A stretch of DNA of 64,000 nucleotides from an uncultured Cardiobacterium sp. (GTDB lineage Bacteria > Pseudomonadota > Gammaproteobacteria > Cardiobacteriales > Cardiobacteriaceae): NCBI RefSeq assembly GCF_938028825.1, contig NZ_CALIZP010000063.1:1-64000 (forward strand), given 5' to 3'. Both the position numbers and the translations under genes were made by a program. Shown here one piece after another: positions 24,864-38,100 of this stretch (its first letter is position 1; every line of letters begins with the position of its first letter). The notes under the pieces were generated by a model, which searched no databases, was not told the origin of the DNA, and worked only from the letters and a program-made list of their open reading frames with translations.

Positions 24864-26843
24864 TCAATTTCCTTCTTCTTCCGTCTCCGGCGGCAGGCCG
24901 AACAGTTCGCGGTAGTAGTCGTCAGCCGTCGCGCCGCCGTCCAGCACGATACCGCTGCCGTGTTGCAGGTAGTCATCCGCCGCGCGGCGGGTTTGTGCGC
25001 CGAAGCGGCCGTCCACGTCGAGCCGGTAGCCCTGTTGTGCCAGGAATTGCTGTATCCGCCGCGCTTTTTCCCGCGCATCCGGTACGGCCGCCGATGCCGT
25101 CGCCGTCTGCGGCCGCACTGCCACTGCCGCCTCCGTCCCTGCCGCTTCCTGTTCCGCCGCCGCAGGCGGTTCCGGTGGCAGGCGGAAGAGGTTTTCGCAG
25201 ATCCGCGTCGGCAGGTAGGGGCAGATGTCTTCGCTCATGGTGCGGCGGATGTGATTCAGCCAGACGCCGCCGCTGCGCGGCACGAGGTCGTGTGCGGCCA
25301 GTGCGCCGTAGAGGGCGGCGATGATGGCGAGGTTGCGCGCCGTGCGCAGCAGGCGGCGCATGATGATGCCGTCGCGCAGTTCCTGCCAGTATTCGCGCGG
25401 CACTTTGTTGCGCCGCCACAGGGTGAGCAGGGTGCTGCCCAGCCGGGCGATGCCGAGCGGGACGACCACCATCAGGGCGACGCGCACGGCGGTGTCGAAG
25501 GGGATAAAGAGGGGGCGGGCGGCAAAATAGCTTTCCATATTGGCTTCGGCGTAGAGGGTCGCGTAGAACAGGGTCGGCGCGGCGATGCCCCACCAGAGGC
25601 CTTTGGAATGGGTCGGCGAGACTTTGTCGAGGATGCGGATCAGGTAGGCGGCGAGTTCTTCCGCCATTTCCGTGCTGATGAAGCCCTGGCAGGCTTTTTC
25701 TATCGCCGCCGCCAGCGTCGCGGCCGAGTGGCCGGGATTTTTTGCCATGTCGCGCAGGACGCTGTTCAGCACCGGCTGCCCGGCATGGCGGTAGAAGAAG
25801 GCGACGGCTTTGCTGCGCCTGACGATGCCGCTTCGCGGCACGGCGTCCGCCAGCCAGTCCAGTTCCAGGGCAAAAAGGTCGTCGAAGAAGGGGGGGCGCA
25901 CGTAGGGATAGGGCGGGTTGGCGAAGGCGTAGCAGGTGTAGGTCTTGCCTTTCAGCAGGGCGCGGTTCAGCACGAAATCGAGGCGCAGCGCGATGCTTCT
26001 GCCCGAGTAGGCGAAGAGGTGGCTGCTGATGCCGTTCGGGCAATGGCTGGTGAGGGACAGCGGGATTTTCCGGCGGCAAAATTCCGGCCCTTCTTCCATG
26101 AGCAGCGCATCCAGCGCGTCGCGGGCGAAATGGGTCGTGGTGCCGACGGCATGGCCCGGCGTTGCCCGCGCCGCCACATGCCGCGTCAGCATGAAGAAGC
26201 CGTGTCCGCCGCAGTGTTCGCAATGCACCGCGCCCGCGCCGACACAGTCGGCACAGGTTGTCTGCCCGCTGCCGCCACAGGTTTCGCAGACGTGCTGCAC
26301 CGTGCGGCTGCCGCTGTATTGGCCGTCGCGGTATTCGGACACCTGTTCGCTGTGCTGCCCCGCGCCGCCGCAGGTGGTGCAGGTTTGCCGGCCGACGCCG
26401 CCGCAACGGGGGCAGGTCGTCTTGCCCTGCCCCCGGCACAGCGGGCAATCTTCCTGCACGGACAGCGGCGCGAAGCGGTGAAAGACGCTCTCCTGCATCG
26501 ACTGCGCCAGCCCCTGCCGCCCCGCCTCGCTGAGGCCGTTGATAAACGGCTGGCGCAGCGCGGTGTCCGTCTGCGCCTGGTGCAGCAGCGCCGCCGTTTC
26601 CCGCTCGAACAGCGCCGCATCGTTGCCGCAGTGCCGTGCCGCCGCCTCGCCGCCGGCGATGCGCCTGTCTTCACAGAAACCGCCGAACTGCCACACCACG
26701 TTCAGCTCGACGGCAAAGGCTTCGGCTTCATGCGCCACCGCCTGCACTTCCTGCGCATCCACCCGGTTGCCGTGCGCCAGATTCCTGAGCTGGCGCAGCA
26801 GTGTGGCGGCCAAATCCTCCGAGTCGTAACCCTCAATCAACAT
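24864..26843 (-). CDS. Membrane protein with DnaJ-type zinc knuckles and C-terminal peptidoglycan-binding-like domain
   Basis: This 659-aa protein has a helical N-terminal 130 residues, then six CxxCxGxG-type knuckles at 133-215 (CPLCRGQG, CPRCGGVG, CTTCGGAG, CETCGGSG, CADCVGAG, CEHCGGHG), as in DnaJ zinc centres but without a J-domain. A mixed region follows, then hydrophobic helices around 430-480 and 505-525, and a C-terminal QQGYRLDVDGRFGAQTRRA segment matching the PG_binding_1 pattern. It may sit in the inner membrane with the last domain in the periplasm. The start at 26843 is chosen because the longer frame upstream overlaps the neighbouring gene's promoter side. Function unknown. Confidence 0.75.
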   Translation of the reverse strand: MLIEGYDSEDLAATLLRQLRNLAHGNRVDAQEVQAVAHEAEAFAVELNVVWQFGGFCEDRRIAGGEAAARHCGNDAALFERETAALLHQAQTDTALRQPFINGLSEAGRQGLAQSMQESVFHRFAPLSVQEDCPLCRGQGKTTCPRCGGVGRQTCTTCGGAGQHSEQVSEYRDGQYSGSRTVQHVCETCGGSGQTTCADCVGAGAVHCEHCGGHGFFMLTRHVAARATPGHAVGTTTHFARDALDALLMEEGPEFCRRKIPLSLTSHCPNGISSHLFAYSGRSIALRLDFVLNRALLKGKTYTCYAFANPPYPYVRPPFFDDLFALELDWLADAVPRSGIVRRSKAVAFFYRHAGQPVLNSVLRDMAKNPGHSAATLAAAIEKACQGFISTEMAEELAAYLIRILDKVSPTHSKGLWWGIAAPTLFYATLYAEANMESYFAARPLFIPFDTAVRVALMVVVPLGIARLGSTLLTLWRRNKVPREYWQELRDGIIMRRLLRTARNLAIIAALYGALAAHDLVPRSGGVWLNHIRRTMSEDICPYLPTRICENLFRLPPEPPAAAEQEAAGTEAAVAVRPQTATASAAVPDAREKARRIQQFLAQQGYRLDVDGRFGAQTRRAADDYLQHGSGIVLDGGATADDYYRELFGLPPETEEEGN

Positions 26844-26948
26844 GCAGCAAATCCCTGAAAAACAGGGCGGCAAGTATATAGCCGAAGTCCCGCCGCCGGA
26901 TAACGGCGGCAGGCGTATAATCCCGCGCCATCCCCACCGGCAGACGCC

Positions 26949-27413
26949 ATGCAACACAAACACTTTCTCCTCAATCTCGTCATCGCCGCCGCCGCGCTGA
27001 CGGGTGCCTCCCTCGGCGGCGAGTTTTACCTCAGCACTCTGCTGCTGCTTTACCCCGTCTATCTCCTTGCCTTCGCCATCTACCTCGCCATCCGCTACCG
27101 CCGCGCGCCGTATCCCAAAACCCTGCTGCATTACCCGCTGGTGAGCCTGCTGCTCTACCTGCTGACGCTCGCCTTTGCCTGGCGCACCTATCACGCCATC
27201 GACCGTCTCGCCGCCGCGCGCATCGGTGAATTCCCCGTCTGTCCCGTCGGCGAAACCTGCGCGCCGCAGGTCATCCACTACCGCCATTACCTCGACAAGC
27301 ACTACATCTACGAACGCAACAGCAACTGCGTCACCCTGCGCAGCCCCGCCTACGCCTTTGTGAAAAGTGAAACCCGCCACTGCCGCAACGCGGCAAAAGG
27401 AAATACCCCATGA
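26949..27413 (+). CDS. Hypothetical membrane protein (154 aa)
   Basis: The protein has three or four predicted membrane helices ([58 protein letters not shown]). A C-terminal soluble tail with four cysteines ([25 protein letters not shown]) could form disulfides outside the cytoplasm. I do not recognise a family. Its stop overlaps the next small gene (ATGA), which in turn overlaps hemF, so the three are probably one operon. Confidence 0.7.
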   Translation: MQHKHFLLNLVIAAAALTGASLGGEFYLSTLLLLYPVYLLAFAIYLAIRYRRAPYPKTLLHYPLVSLLLYLLTLAFAWRTYHAIDRLAAARIGEFPVCPVGETCAPQVIHYRHYLDKHYIYERNSNCVTLRSPAYAFVKSETRHCRNAAKGNTP

Positions 27414-27568
27414 ACGGCATCACCGACCTCAGTCAATATCTCACCGGTGCCGGCAGCCACCTGAAACGCCTCGTCACCCGCCACCGCACCCTGCCCGTCG
27501 CCGGACTGGGTGCCGCCGGGCTGCTCTTCATCGCCTTCGCCGTCAAACTGTGGATGACCCAACCATGA
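27410..27568 (+). CDS. Small single-helix membrane protein (52 aa)
   Basis: This protein starts [15 protein letters not shown] and has one hydrophobic helix, [19 protein letters not shown], after a basic stretch KRLVTRHR, suggesting an inner-membrane anchor with the N-terminus inside. AAAGGAAA precedes the ATG. Both ends overlap their neighbours by ATGA, the usual sign of translational coupling, which is the main support for it being real. Function unknown. Confidence 0.65.
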   Translation: MNGITDLSQYLTGAGSHLKRLVTRHRTLPVAGLGAAGLLFIAFAVKLWMTQP

Positions 27569-28482
27569 CCCCCACCGCCACCGACATCAGCGCCTTCGCC
27601 GCCTATCTTGACGACCTGCAACAGCGCATCACCGCCGCGCTGACCGCGACAGACGGCGGCGCTTTCCGCCGCGACGCCTGGCAGCGCGACGAGCCCCGCC
27701 TGCGCGGGAGCGGCCTCACCATGGTGCTGCAAGAGGGCGGCGTCTTCGAGCAGGCGGGCGTCAACGTCTCGCACATCGCGGGCGAACGCCTGCCGCCTGC
27801 GGCGAGCGAAAAGCGTCCCGAACTCGCCGCCTGCGCCTATACCGCGCACGGCCTGTCGCTGGTCATCCACCCGCGCAACCCCTACGTGCCGACCAGCCAC
27901 GCCAACATCCGCCTCTTCACCGCGCACGACGGCGGGCGCATCCGCGCCTGGTGGTTCGGCGGCGGCATCGACCTCACCCCGTACTACCCGTTCGACGACG
28001 ACTGCCGCGCCTGGCACCGCGCCGCCTTTGCCGCCTGCGCCCCGTTTGGCGCCGAGCTCTACCCGCGTTACAAAGCCTGGTGCGACCGCTACTTCTACCT
28101 GCCGCATCGCGGCGAAACGCGCGGCATCGGCGGCCTCTTTTTCGATGACTACCAGCCCGCCGACTTTGCGGCAGGTGCCGCCTTCACCCGCGCCGTCGGC
28201 ACAAGCTGGCTCGCCGCCTACCTGCCCATCGTCGAAAAACGCAAAAACACCGCCTACGGCGAGCGCGAACGCGCCTTCCAGCTCTACCGGCGCGGCCGCT
28301 ACATCGAATTCAACCTGCTCTACGACCGGGGCACCCACTTCGGCCTGCAAAGCGGCGGGCGCACCGAATCCATCCTGATGAGCCTGCCGCCGCTGGCGCG
28401 CTTCGCCTACGACTACCGCCCGGCAGCCGGCAGCATGGAAGCCCGCCTTGCCGACTACCTCAAGCCGCGCGAATGGCTGTAA
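27565..28482 (+). CDS. hemF: Coproporphyrinogen III oxidase, aerobic
   Basis: This 305-aa enzyme decarboxylates coproporphyrinogen III to protoporphyrinogen IX with oxygen. Signatures are [63 protein letters not shown] and [11 protein letters not shown]. Length is typical. It overlaps the preceding 52-aa ORF by 4 bp. Use of the oxygen-dependent enzyme fits an organism that grows aerobically or microaerobically. Confidence 0.97.
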   Translation: MTPTATDISAFAAYLDDLQQRITAALTATDGGAFRRDAWQRDEPRLRGSGLTMVLQEGGVFEQAGVNVSHIAGERLPPAASEKRPELAACAYTAHGLSLVIHPRNPYVPTSHANIRLFTAHDGGRIRAWWFGGGIDLTPYYPFDDDCRAWHRAAFAACAPFGAELYPRYKAWCDRYFYLPHRGETRGIGGLFFDDYQPADFAAGAAFTRAVGTSWLAAYLPIVEKRKNTAYGERERAFQLYRRGRYIEFNLLYDRGTHFGLQSGGRTESILMSLPPLARFAYDYRPAAGSMEARLADYLKPREWL

Positions 28483-28514
28483 ATTTGCCACCAGACCCAA
28501 CCCCGGAGCCCACC

Positions 28515-29480
28515 ATGAACCACGACTGGTACGCCGACGCCCACAGTTGCCTGCCGCTGCACGGCGACACCGACATCAACCAGCTCCGCCTGCACTACGA
28601 CGCCGGCGTGCGCTACCTCTCCGTCAACGTCGGCATGGACATGAACCCGCTCGCGCAAATCATGACCACCATCGCCGGCTACCGCCGCCAGATTGCCGCC
28701 GCCGACTGGCTCGAACTCGCCGACACCGCCGCCGACATCGAACGCATCGCCGCCGGCGGCAAACTCGCCCTCAGCTTCGACCTCGAAGGCGCACTGCCGC
28801 TGCTCGAAACCCCCGACATGGTCGCCCTCTACCACCGCCTCGGCGTGCGGCAAATCCACCTCGCCTACAACCGCAGCAACAGCGTCGCGGGCGGCGCGCA
28901 CGACGAAGGCGGCCTCACCCCGCTCGGCGAGCGCATGGTGGACGCCATCCACGCCGCCGGCATCCTCATGGACCTCAGCCACAGCAACGAACAAACCGCG
29001 CTCGAGATCTGCGCGTACAGCGGAGAGCGCCCCGTGCTGTACAGCCACGCCAACCCGCGCGCCCTCGTGCCGCACAGGCGCAACATCACCGACCGCGCCA
29101 TCCGTGCCGTCGCCGCCACCGGCGGTCTCGTCGCCCTGAACGGCGTCGGCAGTTTCCTCGGTGACCCCGGCCTCCAACCCGCCTCGCTCATCGCGCACAT
29201 CGACTACATCGCCCAACTCGTCGGCGTGGCACACACCGCCATCGGTCTGGATTACTGCTACGACGACGGTGTGCCGGACATCCCCGCCGACGTGAACCGC
29301 CAGTACTGGTGGCCGCCCGCCGCAGGTTACGACCCGCAAAAAGGCCTCAGCGGCAAATACCTCAGCCCCGCCGCGCTCGATGCCGTCCGCGACGGTCTCG
29401 CCCAACGCGGCTACCGCGACGACGACATCCGCGCCATCATGCGCGACAACCTGCTCGCCCTCATCAAGCGGGTGTGGTAA
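28515..29480 (+). CDS. Membrane (renal) dipeptidase family M19 protein
   Basis: This 321-aa TIM-barrel metallopeptidase has [11 protein letters not shown] (metal-bridging Glu), [15 protein letters not shown] and [18 protein letters not shown] (metal His), and IGLDYCYDD (acidic residue). The N-terminal motif is [10 protein letters not shown]: the first metal His is kept but the Asp of the usual HxD is Cys, so metal geometry may differ. The family hydrolyses dipeptides, often with D-amino acids. GGAG precedes ATG 28515. No signal peptide, so cytoplasmic. Confidence 0.85.
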   Translation: MNHDWYADAHSCLPLHGDTDINQLRLHYDAGVRYLSVNVGMDMNPLAQIMTTIAGYRRQIAAADWLELADTAADIERIAAGGKLALSFDLEGALPLLETPDMVALYHRLGVRQIHLAYNRSNSVAGGAHDEGGLTPLGERMVDAIHAAGILMDLSHSNEQTALEICAYSGERPVLYSHANPRALVPHRRNITDRAIRAVAATGGLVALNGVGSFLGDPGLQPASLIAHIDYIAQLVGVAHTAIGLDYCYDDGVPDIPADVNRQYWWPPAAGYDPQKGLSGKYLSPAALDAVRDGLAQRGYRDDDIRAIMRDNLLALIKRVW

Positions 29481-29569
29481 CGGCGGCGGCAATCCCCGCT
29501 TGCCTGCCCACATTAAAAGGTGTTAAATCACCCGCCCCCCATTTACCCATTCATCAAGAGGAACAGCAC

Positions 29570-30679
29570 ATGAAAAAACTCGGCATCGTCGGCTGGCGCG
29601 GCATGGTCGGCTCCGTACTCGTTGAACGGATGCAGGCAGAAGGTGACTTCGCGCACGTCGAAACCACCCTGTTTTCCACCTCGCAGGCAGGCACCGCCGC
29701 CTCCGCCTTTGCCGGCAGCGGCAAAACCCTGCACGACGCGCACGACCTCGACGCACTCGCGGCGATGGACATCATCCTCACCTGCCAGGGCGGCGATTAC
29801 AGCAAAGCCATCCACCCGCAACTGCGCGCACGCGGCTGGGACGGCTACTGGATTGACGCCGCCTCCGCGCTGCGCATGGATGATCGCGCCGTCATCATCC
29901 TTGATCCGGTCAACCGCCGCGTCATTGACGCCGCCATCCGCGACGGCAAAAAAGACTTCATCGGCGGCAACTGCACCGTCTCCCTGATGCTGATGGCACT
30001 CGGCGGCCTCTTTGAAAACGACCTCGTCGCATGGGCAACCAGCATGACCTATCAGGCGGCCTCCGGCGCGGGCGCGAAAAACATGCGCGAACTGCTCGAA
30101 GGCATGGGCTACCTGCACGCCCAAGTAGCGGACGAACTCGCCGACGCGCACAGCGCCATCCTCGACATCGACCGCAAAGTCAGCGCCGCCCTGCGCAGCG
30201 ACGACTACCCCAAAGCCAACTTTGGCGTGCCGCTCGCCGGCAGCCTCATTCCCTGGATTGACGCCGACCTCGGCAACGGCCAATCCAAAGAAGAATGGAA
30301 AGGCGGGGTGGAAAGCAACAAAATCCTGGGCCGCAGCGCCAACCCCATTCCGGTGGACGGCCTCTGCATCCGCGTCGGCGCGATGCGCTGCCACAGCCAG
30401 GCGTTGACCCTGAAACTGAAAAAAGACCTGCCGCTTGCCGAAATCGAACAACTGCTCGCCAAACACAACGACTGGGTGAAAGTCATCCCCAACGAAAAAG
30501 AAGCGAGCATGCACGAACTGACGCCTGCCAAAGTCAGCGGCACCCTGAACGTGCCGGTCGGCCGCCTGCGCAAACTGGCGATGGGCGGCGAATACCTGAG
30601 CGCCTTCACCGTCGGCGACCAGCTGCTGTGGGGCGCGGCGGAACCGCTGCGCCGCATGCTGCGCATCCTCGTGGACTGA
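29570..30679 (+). CDS. asd: Aspartate-semialdehyde dehydrogenase
   Basis: This 369-aa NADP enzyme makes aspartate semialdehyde for lysine, diaminopimelate, threonine and methionine. It begins [21 protein letters not shown] (NADP loop) and has the catalytic Cys135 in [24 protein letters not shown] and [16 protein letters not shown], as in the Gram-negative type. AAGAGGAA provides the ribosome site. It is a single-gene unit with a strong terminator. Confidence 0.97.
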   Translation: MKKLGIVGWRGMVGSVLVERMQAEGDFAHVETTLFSTSQAGTAASAFAGSGKTLHDAHDLDALAAMDIILTCQGGDYSKAIHPQLRARGWDGYWIDAASALRMDDRAVIILDPVNRRVIDAAIRDGKKDFIGGNCTVSLMLMALGGLFENDLVAWATSMTYQAASGAGAKNMRELLEGMGYLHAQVADELADAHSAILDIDRKVSAALRSDDYPKANFGVPLAGSLIPWIDADLGNGQSKEEWKGGVESNKILGRSANPIPVDGLCIRVGAMRCHSQALTLKLKKDLPLAEIEQLLAKHNDWVKVIPNEKEASMHELTPAKVSGTLNVPVGRLRKLAMGGEYLSAFTVGDQLLWGAAEPLRRMLRILVD

Positions 30680-30690
30680 TGGCACGCCAC

Positions 30691-30722
30691 AAAAAAACGG
30701 CGGACAACCGCCGTTTTTTTAT
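30691..30722 (+). terminator. Terminator after asd
   Basis: A7-CGGCGG-ACAA-CCGCCG-T7, a textbook bidirectional terminator. Confidence 0.95.
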
Positions 30723-30854
30723 AGCCGTTTCCTTCGTACACGACAAACAGCCCCTCCCCGTCGGGGGCGTTATCATACCAGACCGAAGAATAACCGGCCT
30801 GCGGACGCCGTTTTATTTCCGGGGACTGGTATTAACATTCATGAACGCTTTCCC

Positions 30855-31361
30855 ATGCCTGAAATCATCCTGATCGTCGCGCAAAGCACCAACCGCGCTA
30901 TTGGCCGTAATAATCAAATGCCGTGGCATCTGCCACGCGACCTGCAACATTTCAAGCGGCATACCCTCGGCCACCCCGTCATCATGGGGCGCAAAACCTA
31001 TGAAAGCATTGGCCGCGCCCTGCCCGGGCGGCAGAATCTCGTCATCAGCCGCAATGCCGCCTATTCCCTGCAAGATGCGACGGTTTGTCCGCATCTTCCC
31101 GGTGCCCTTGATGCTGCAAAAGGGGATACGGTTTACATTATCGGCGGCAGCGCGCTTTATCACAGCGCCCTTCCCGTCGCCAATACATTGCTGGTAACGC
31201 ATGTCCATACCACGATTGCCGATGCGGACCGCTTTTTCCCGCCTATTGATCCCGCTATCTGGCAGGAAACCGCGCGCGAAGAATACCCTGCCGACGCACG
31301 CAATCCATATGATCTGACTTTCTGCCGCTATGAGAGGGTCGTGCCGCTGCATTCCGCATAG
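30855..31361 (+). CDS. folA: Dihydrofolate reductase
   Basis: The 168-aa enzyme reduces dihydrofolate with NADPH. Conserved residues include IGRNNQMPWHLPRDLQHFK (active-site Asp29), HPVIMGRKTYESIGRALPGR and the IIGGSALY NADPH loop. It is the trimethoprim target. The start codon lacks a good Shine-Dalgarno. It is convergent with gyrB with a 64-bp gap. Confidence 0.95.
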   Translation: MPEIILIVAQSTNRAIGRNNQMPWHLPRDLQHFKRHTLGHPVIMGRKTYESIGRALPGRQNLVISRNAAYSLQDATVCPHLPGALDAAKGDTVYIIGGSALYHSALPVANTLLVTHVHTTIADADRFFPPIDPAIWQETAREEYPADARNPYDLTFCRYERVVPLHSA

Positions 31362-31425
31362 CACCGGGAATAGCGGGATGGCGGATGGCAAGAGGAATTT
31401 TCAGGTAAAGGGCAGAAACTTTGCC

Positions 31426-35140
<3,715 letters not shown>

Positions 35141-35144
<4 letters not shown>

Positions 35145-38100
35145 GAGGTTTCCTGTTGATAAAGAGGGGACGGGGATAATGCCGCGTTGACCGGGGTTGC
35201 GCAAGGCGGGGCAGCATTCACGCCGTCACGGACAAAGGTGTTGATGTATTTACCGACGCCGTCCAGCCAGTCCATGAACATTTGCTGGCGCACTTTTTTG
35301 TTCGCCTTCATGTTTTGCAGGTCCGGGATGCGCTTTTCCGCTTCTTGGAAGTGCGCGGCCAGCGCTTTGCCCAGGTCCTGGATCATGGTCTGCGGCACGC
35401 CTTCGAGGATGTGCTGCACCCTCGCGTTGTACATTTTGAAGGCGTTGCGCACGGCTTTCGCGCCCGGGTCGGCGCGCAGGATGCGGTCGAGTTCGCCCTG
35501 CCGGTCACAAACCACAGGTCGCGAATGGTCGGGTCGGTGAAGGCCTGCATGATGCGTTTCGCCAGGCCTTCCTGCGTCGGCGGGTCGCTCACCAGTTGTG
35601 GCGGGATGCTGTACATCGCTTCGATTTGCGCCGCTTCGGGGGTGAGCAGGGCATCGTCCCAGATGACGAAGTTGTGGCTGCCTTCACCGGCGCGGCGGCT
35701 GTTGCCGTCAAGGTAGCGCAGGCCGGGGATGCCGTTGTCGTTCAGCGCCAGGCTGGCCTCGCGGTCGCTCCCGTAAATGTCGTCCAGGCTGTTGTAGATG
35801 TTGCTGCCGGTCGGATCGTCGCCGAGTATTTTGTCGGCCAGTTCCTGCCCGCTTGCCACGCCGTAGTCTTCCAATGCCCGTTGTGGTGCGTTTTCAAGGG
35901 TGCGGCGGATTTTTTCCTGCACATCCTGCGGCTGTTTGCTGTACGCGTCATCCCAGTCCAGCAGTTCTTCGTCTTCGGGGATTTCCGCGCTGTACAGCTG
36001 CCCCTGCCGCGTGTCCGCTTCGATGTCGCCGTTGGCGATCATCTGCGCGGCTTCGCGCGCGGTGTCGAGGTCAACCTCCATATGGCCGTCCCAGATGACG
36101 TCCATCTCGTCCTCTTCGGCTTCCGCGATCAGGGCTGCCAGATCGGTGCCGTCGGTGATGGCGTTGGCCGCCACTTCTTCCGCACCTTCCAGTTGCCAGC
36201 CGTGTTCGTCGCTTCGCCAGCCGTCGTTGGTGCGGATGAAGGGTTCGTCGCCGAAGCGGAAGTTTACAATCTCTTCACTGTTGGAAAGCCTGCGCCGGTA
36301 TTCTTCGGAAACGTCCCGGTCGCCCGCGAAGTAGATACCCCAGCCGTAGGCCTGCGCGCCTTCGCCCGTGCCGATTCTGCCCAGGTCGAAGCCTTCGTTT
36401 TCGATGCCCCGATAGGGTGTACCGTGCCAGGCGGTGCTGAAAAGCGCCTGCCCCGTCTTGGTTTCGGCTTCCGTCTGTGCCGCCTGTTGTTGCAGCTTGA
36501 CAACATCGGCATCGGTGAGTACAGTGTAGCCATAGTCCCTCGCTGACTTTTCATGGGTGTATTGGACACCGTTCGACGTAAGCAGCGGGGGACTTGTCGT
36601 ATCCACATAACGCAGGCGGCCTTCTTTCGTCCATTTGGCAAAGGCGTGTTCGGCGTTGTTCTTGCCGTAGATACTCGCCACTTTGTTCACCATGTAGTAG
36701 CGCATTTTGTGGTTCAGGTGGATGGCGGCAACAACGGGCGCGCCGTCGCTGTCCGTGAGTTCCGTCACTGCCACAAAGCCGCCGCCTTTTTCGGTATCGA
36801 ACACCATCACCGGTTTTTGCAAGGCCTGCGGAATCTGCGCCAGCAGTTCCGGGGTGAGTTCGTGCGTGTTGTCGCCGCGCTGCCCCTGCTCGCTTTTCGG
36901 GCGCAGCAGGGAAAAGAGTTTGCGTGTATCGACAATGCGCAGCGGTAATGCGTACGCCCCCAGTGCCTGATAGACCGGCGGGGTTGTGCCGAAGTCGATG
37001 GGTTCGCCGCCGATGTTTTTTGCGCCGTCCCAAATGGCACGCGCAATGTTCAGGATGCGGTTGCTGGCAAGGCGCAGGGTGCGCTGCTGTCTTGCGTCCG
37101 GGGTTTGGTCGCCCGTTTCCGGTGCGGTGCTGTGGTAGATGTTGGCGTCCGCCGGATTGAAGGCGCCGCCGTTGCCGGTGGCGGATTTGATTTGCGCAGG
37201 GTCGGTGACGATGACTTCATCGTTGATGCTCTGTTTGGCATCGCGGGTGCCGCTGTCCACCACGTTGTCGGCCAGTACGCCGTCGTAGCCGTTTTCCCAG
37301 GCATGGTCGGCGAGTTCTTCGATATCGTACAGGGTTGCGCCGTTCACTTCGATTTCGTCGAAAGCACCGCGCCCCGCGTAGTCCACATTCAAGGTGTTGC
37401 GCGCGTTGACGAAGAGCGGCATGGCGTCCCGTCCGTATTTCTGCGCAAATGCCCGTGAGCGGGTCAGGAAGATGCGCGGCATGTTGAGCGGGGTGTCGAA
37501 GGTGTCAAACTGCGCGTTGGTGCCGTGATAGACCACCTGCGGCTCGCCCGTGCGTGGGTTCACTACCTTTGAGGCATTCTTGGGGTCGTTCTGCCAGTCA
37601 CCAAACCATGCCTTGAACGACGGGGTGCGCACCTGCACCCATTGGCGGTAGTCGAGTTCCGTCTGCCCCGCTGCCTTGGCCTGTTTGTAGGCTGCTTCGC
37701 CGCCGTACTGTTGCGCGGTTGCGGCAAATTCCTGTTGCAGGGTTTGCTTCTCTTGCGTCAGGTCTTCGTTTGTTTTAATATTTGCCCTAGAAAGGTTTGC
37801 ATCTGAACGCAATTGTGAGGGCAATTGTAGCCGGAAGGCGTTCTTGAATTGCAAACCTTTTTCTTTATCCCAATAGAACACCTTGCGTTTCAGGTCGTTC
37901 TCTATCTTGAATGCTTCCCGCCCGTACACACTGGTAACGTCTATCAGTTCCACACCCCGTTTCGTTACATTCAATGCCAGCGTCGCAATGACTGGCATCT
38001 GTGTCCCGTCAATAAAATCGGTTTCGATAAGTCCGGTTAGTGCGATATAGCTGTTGGGATTGGTCGAATTGGGTGAGGATTTCACGATGGCGATGGGTCG

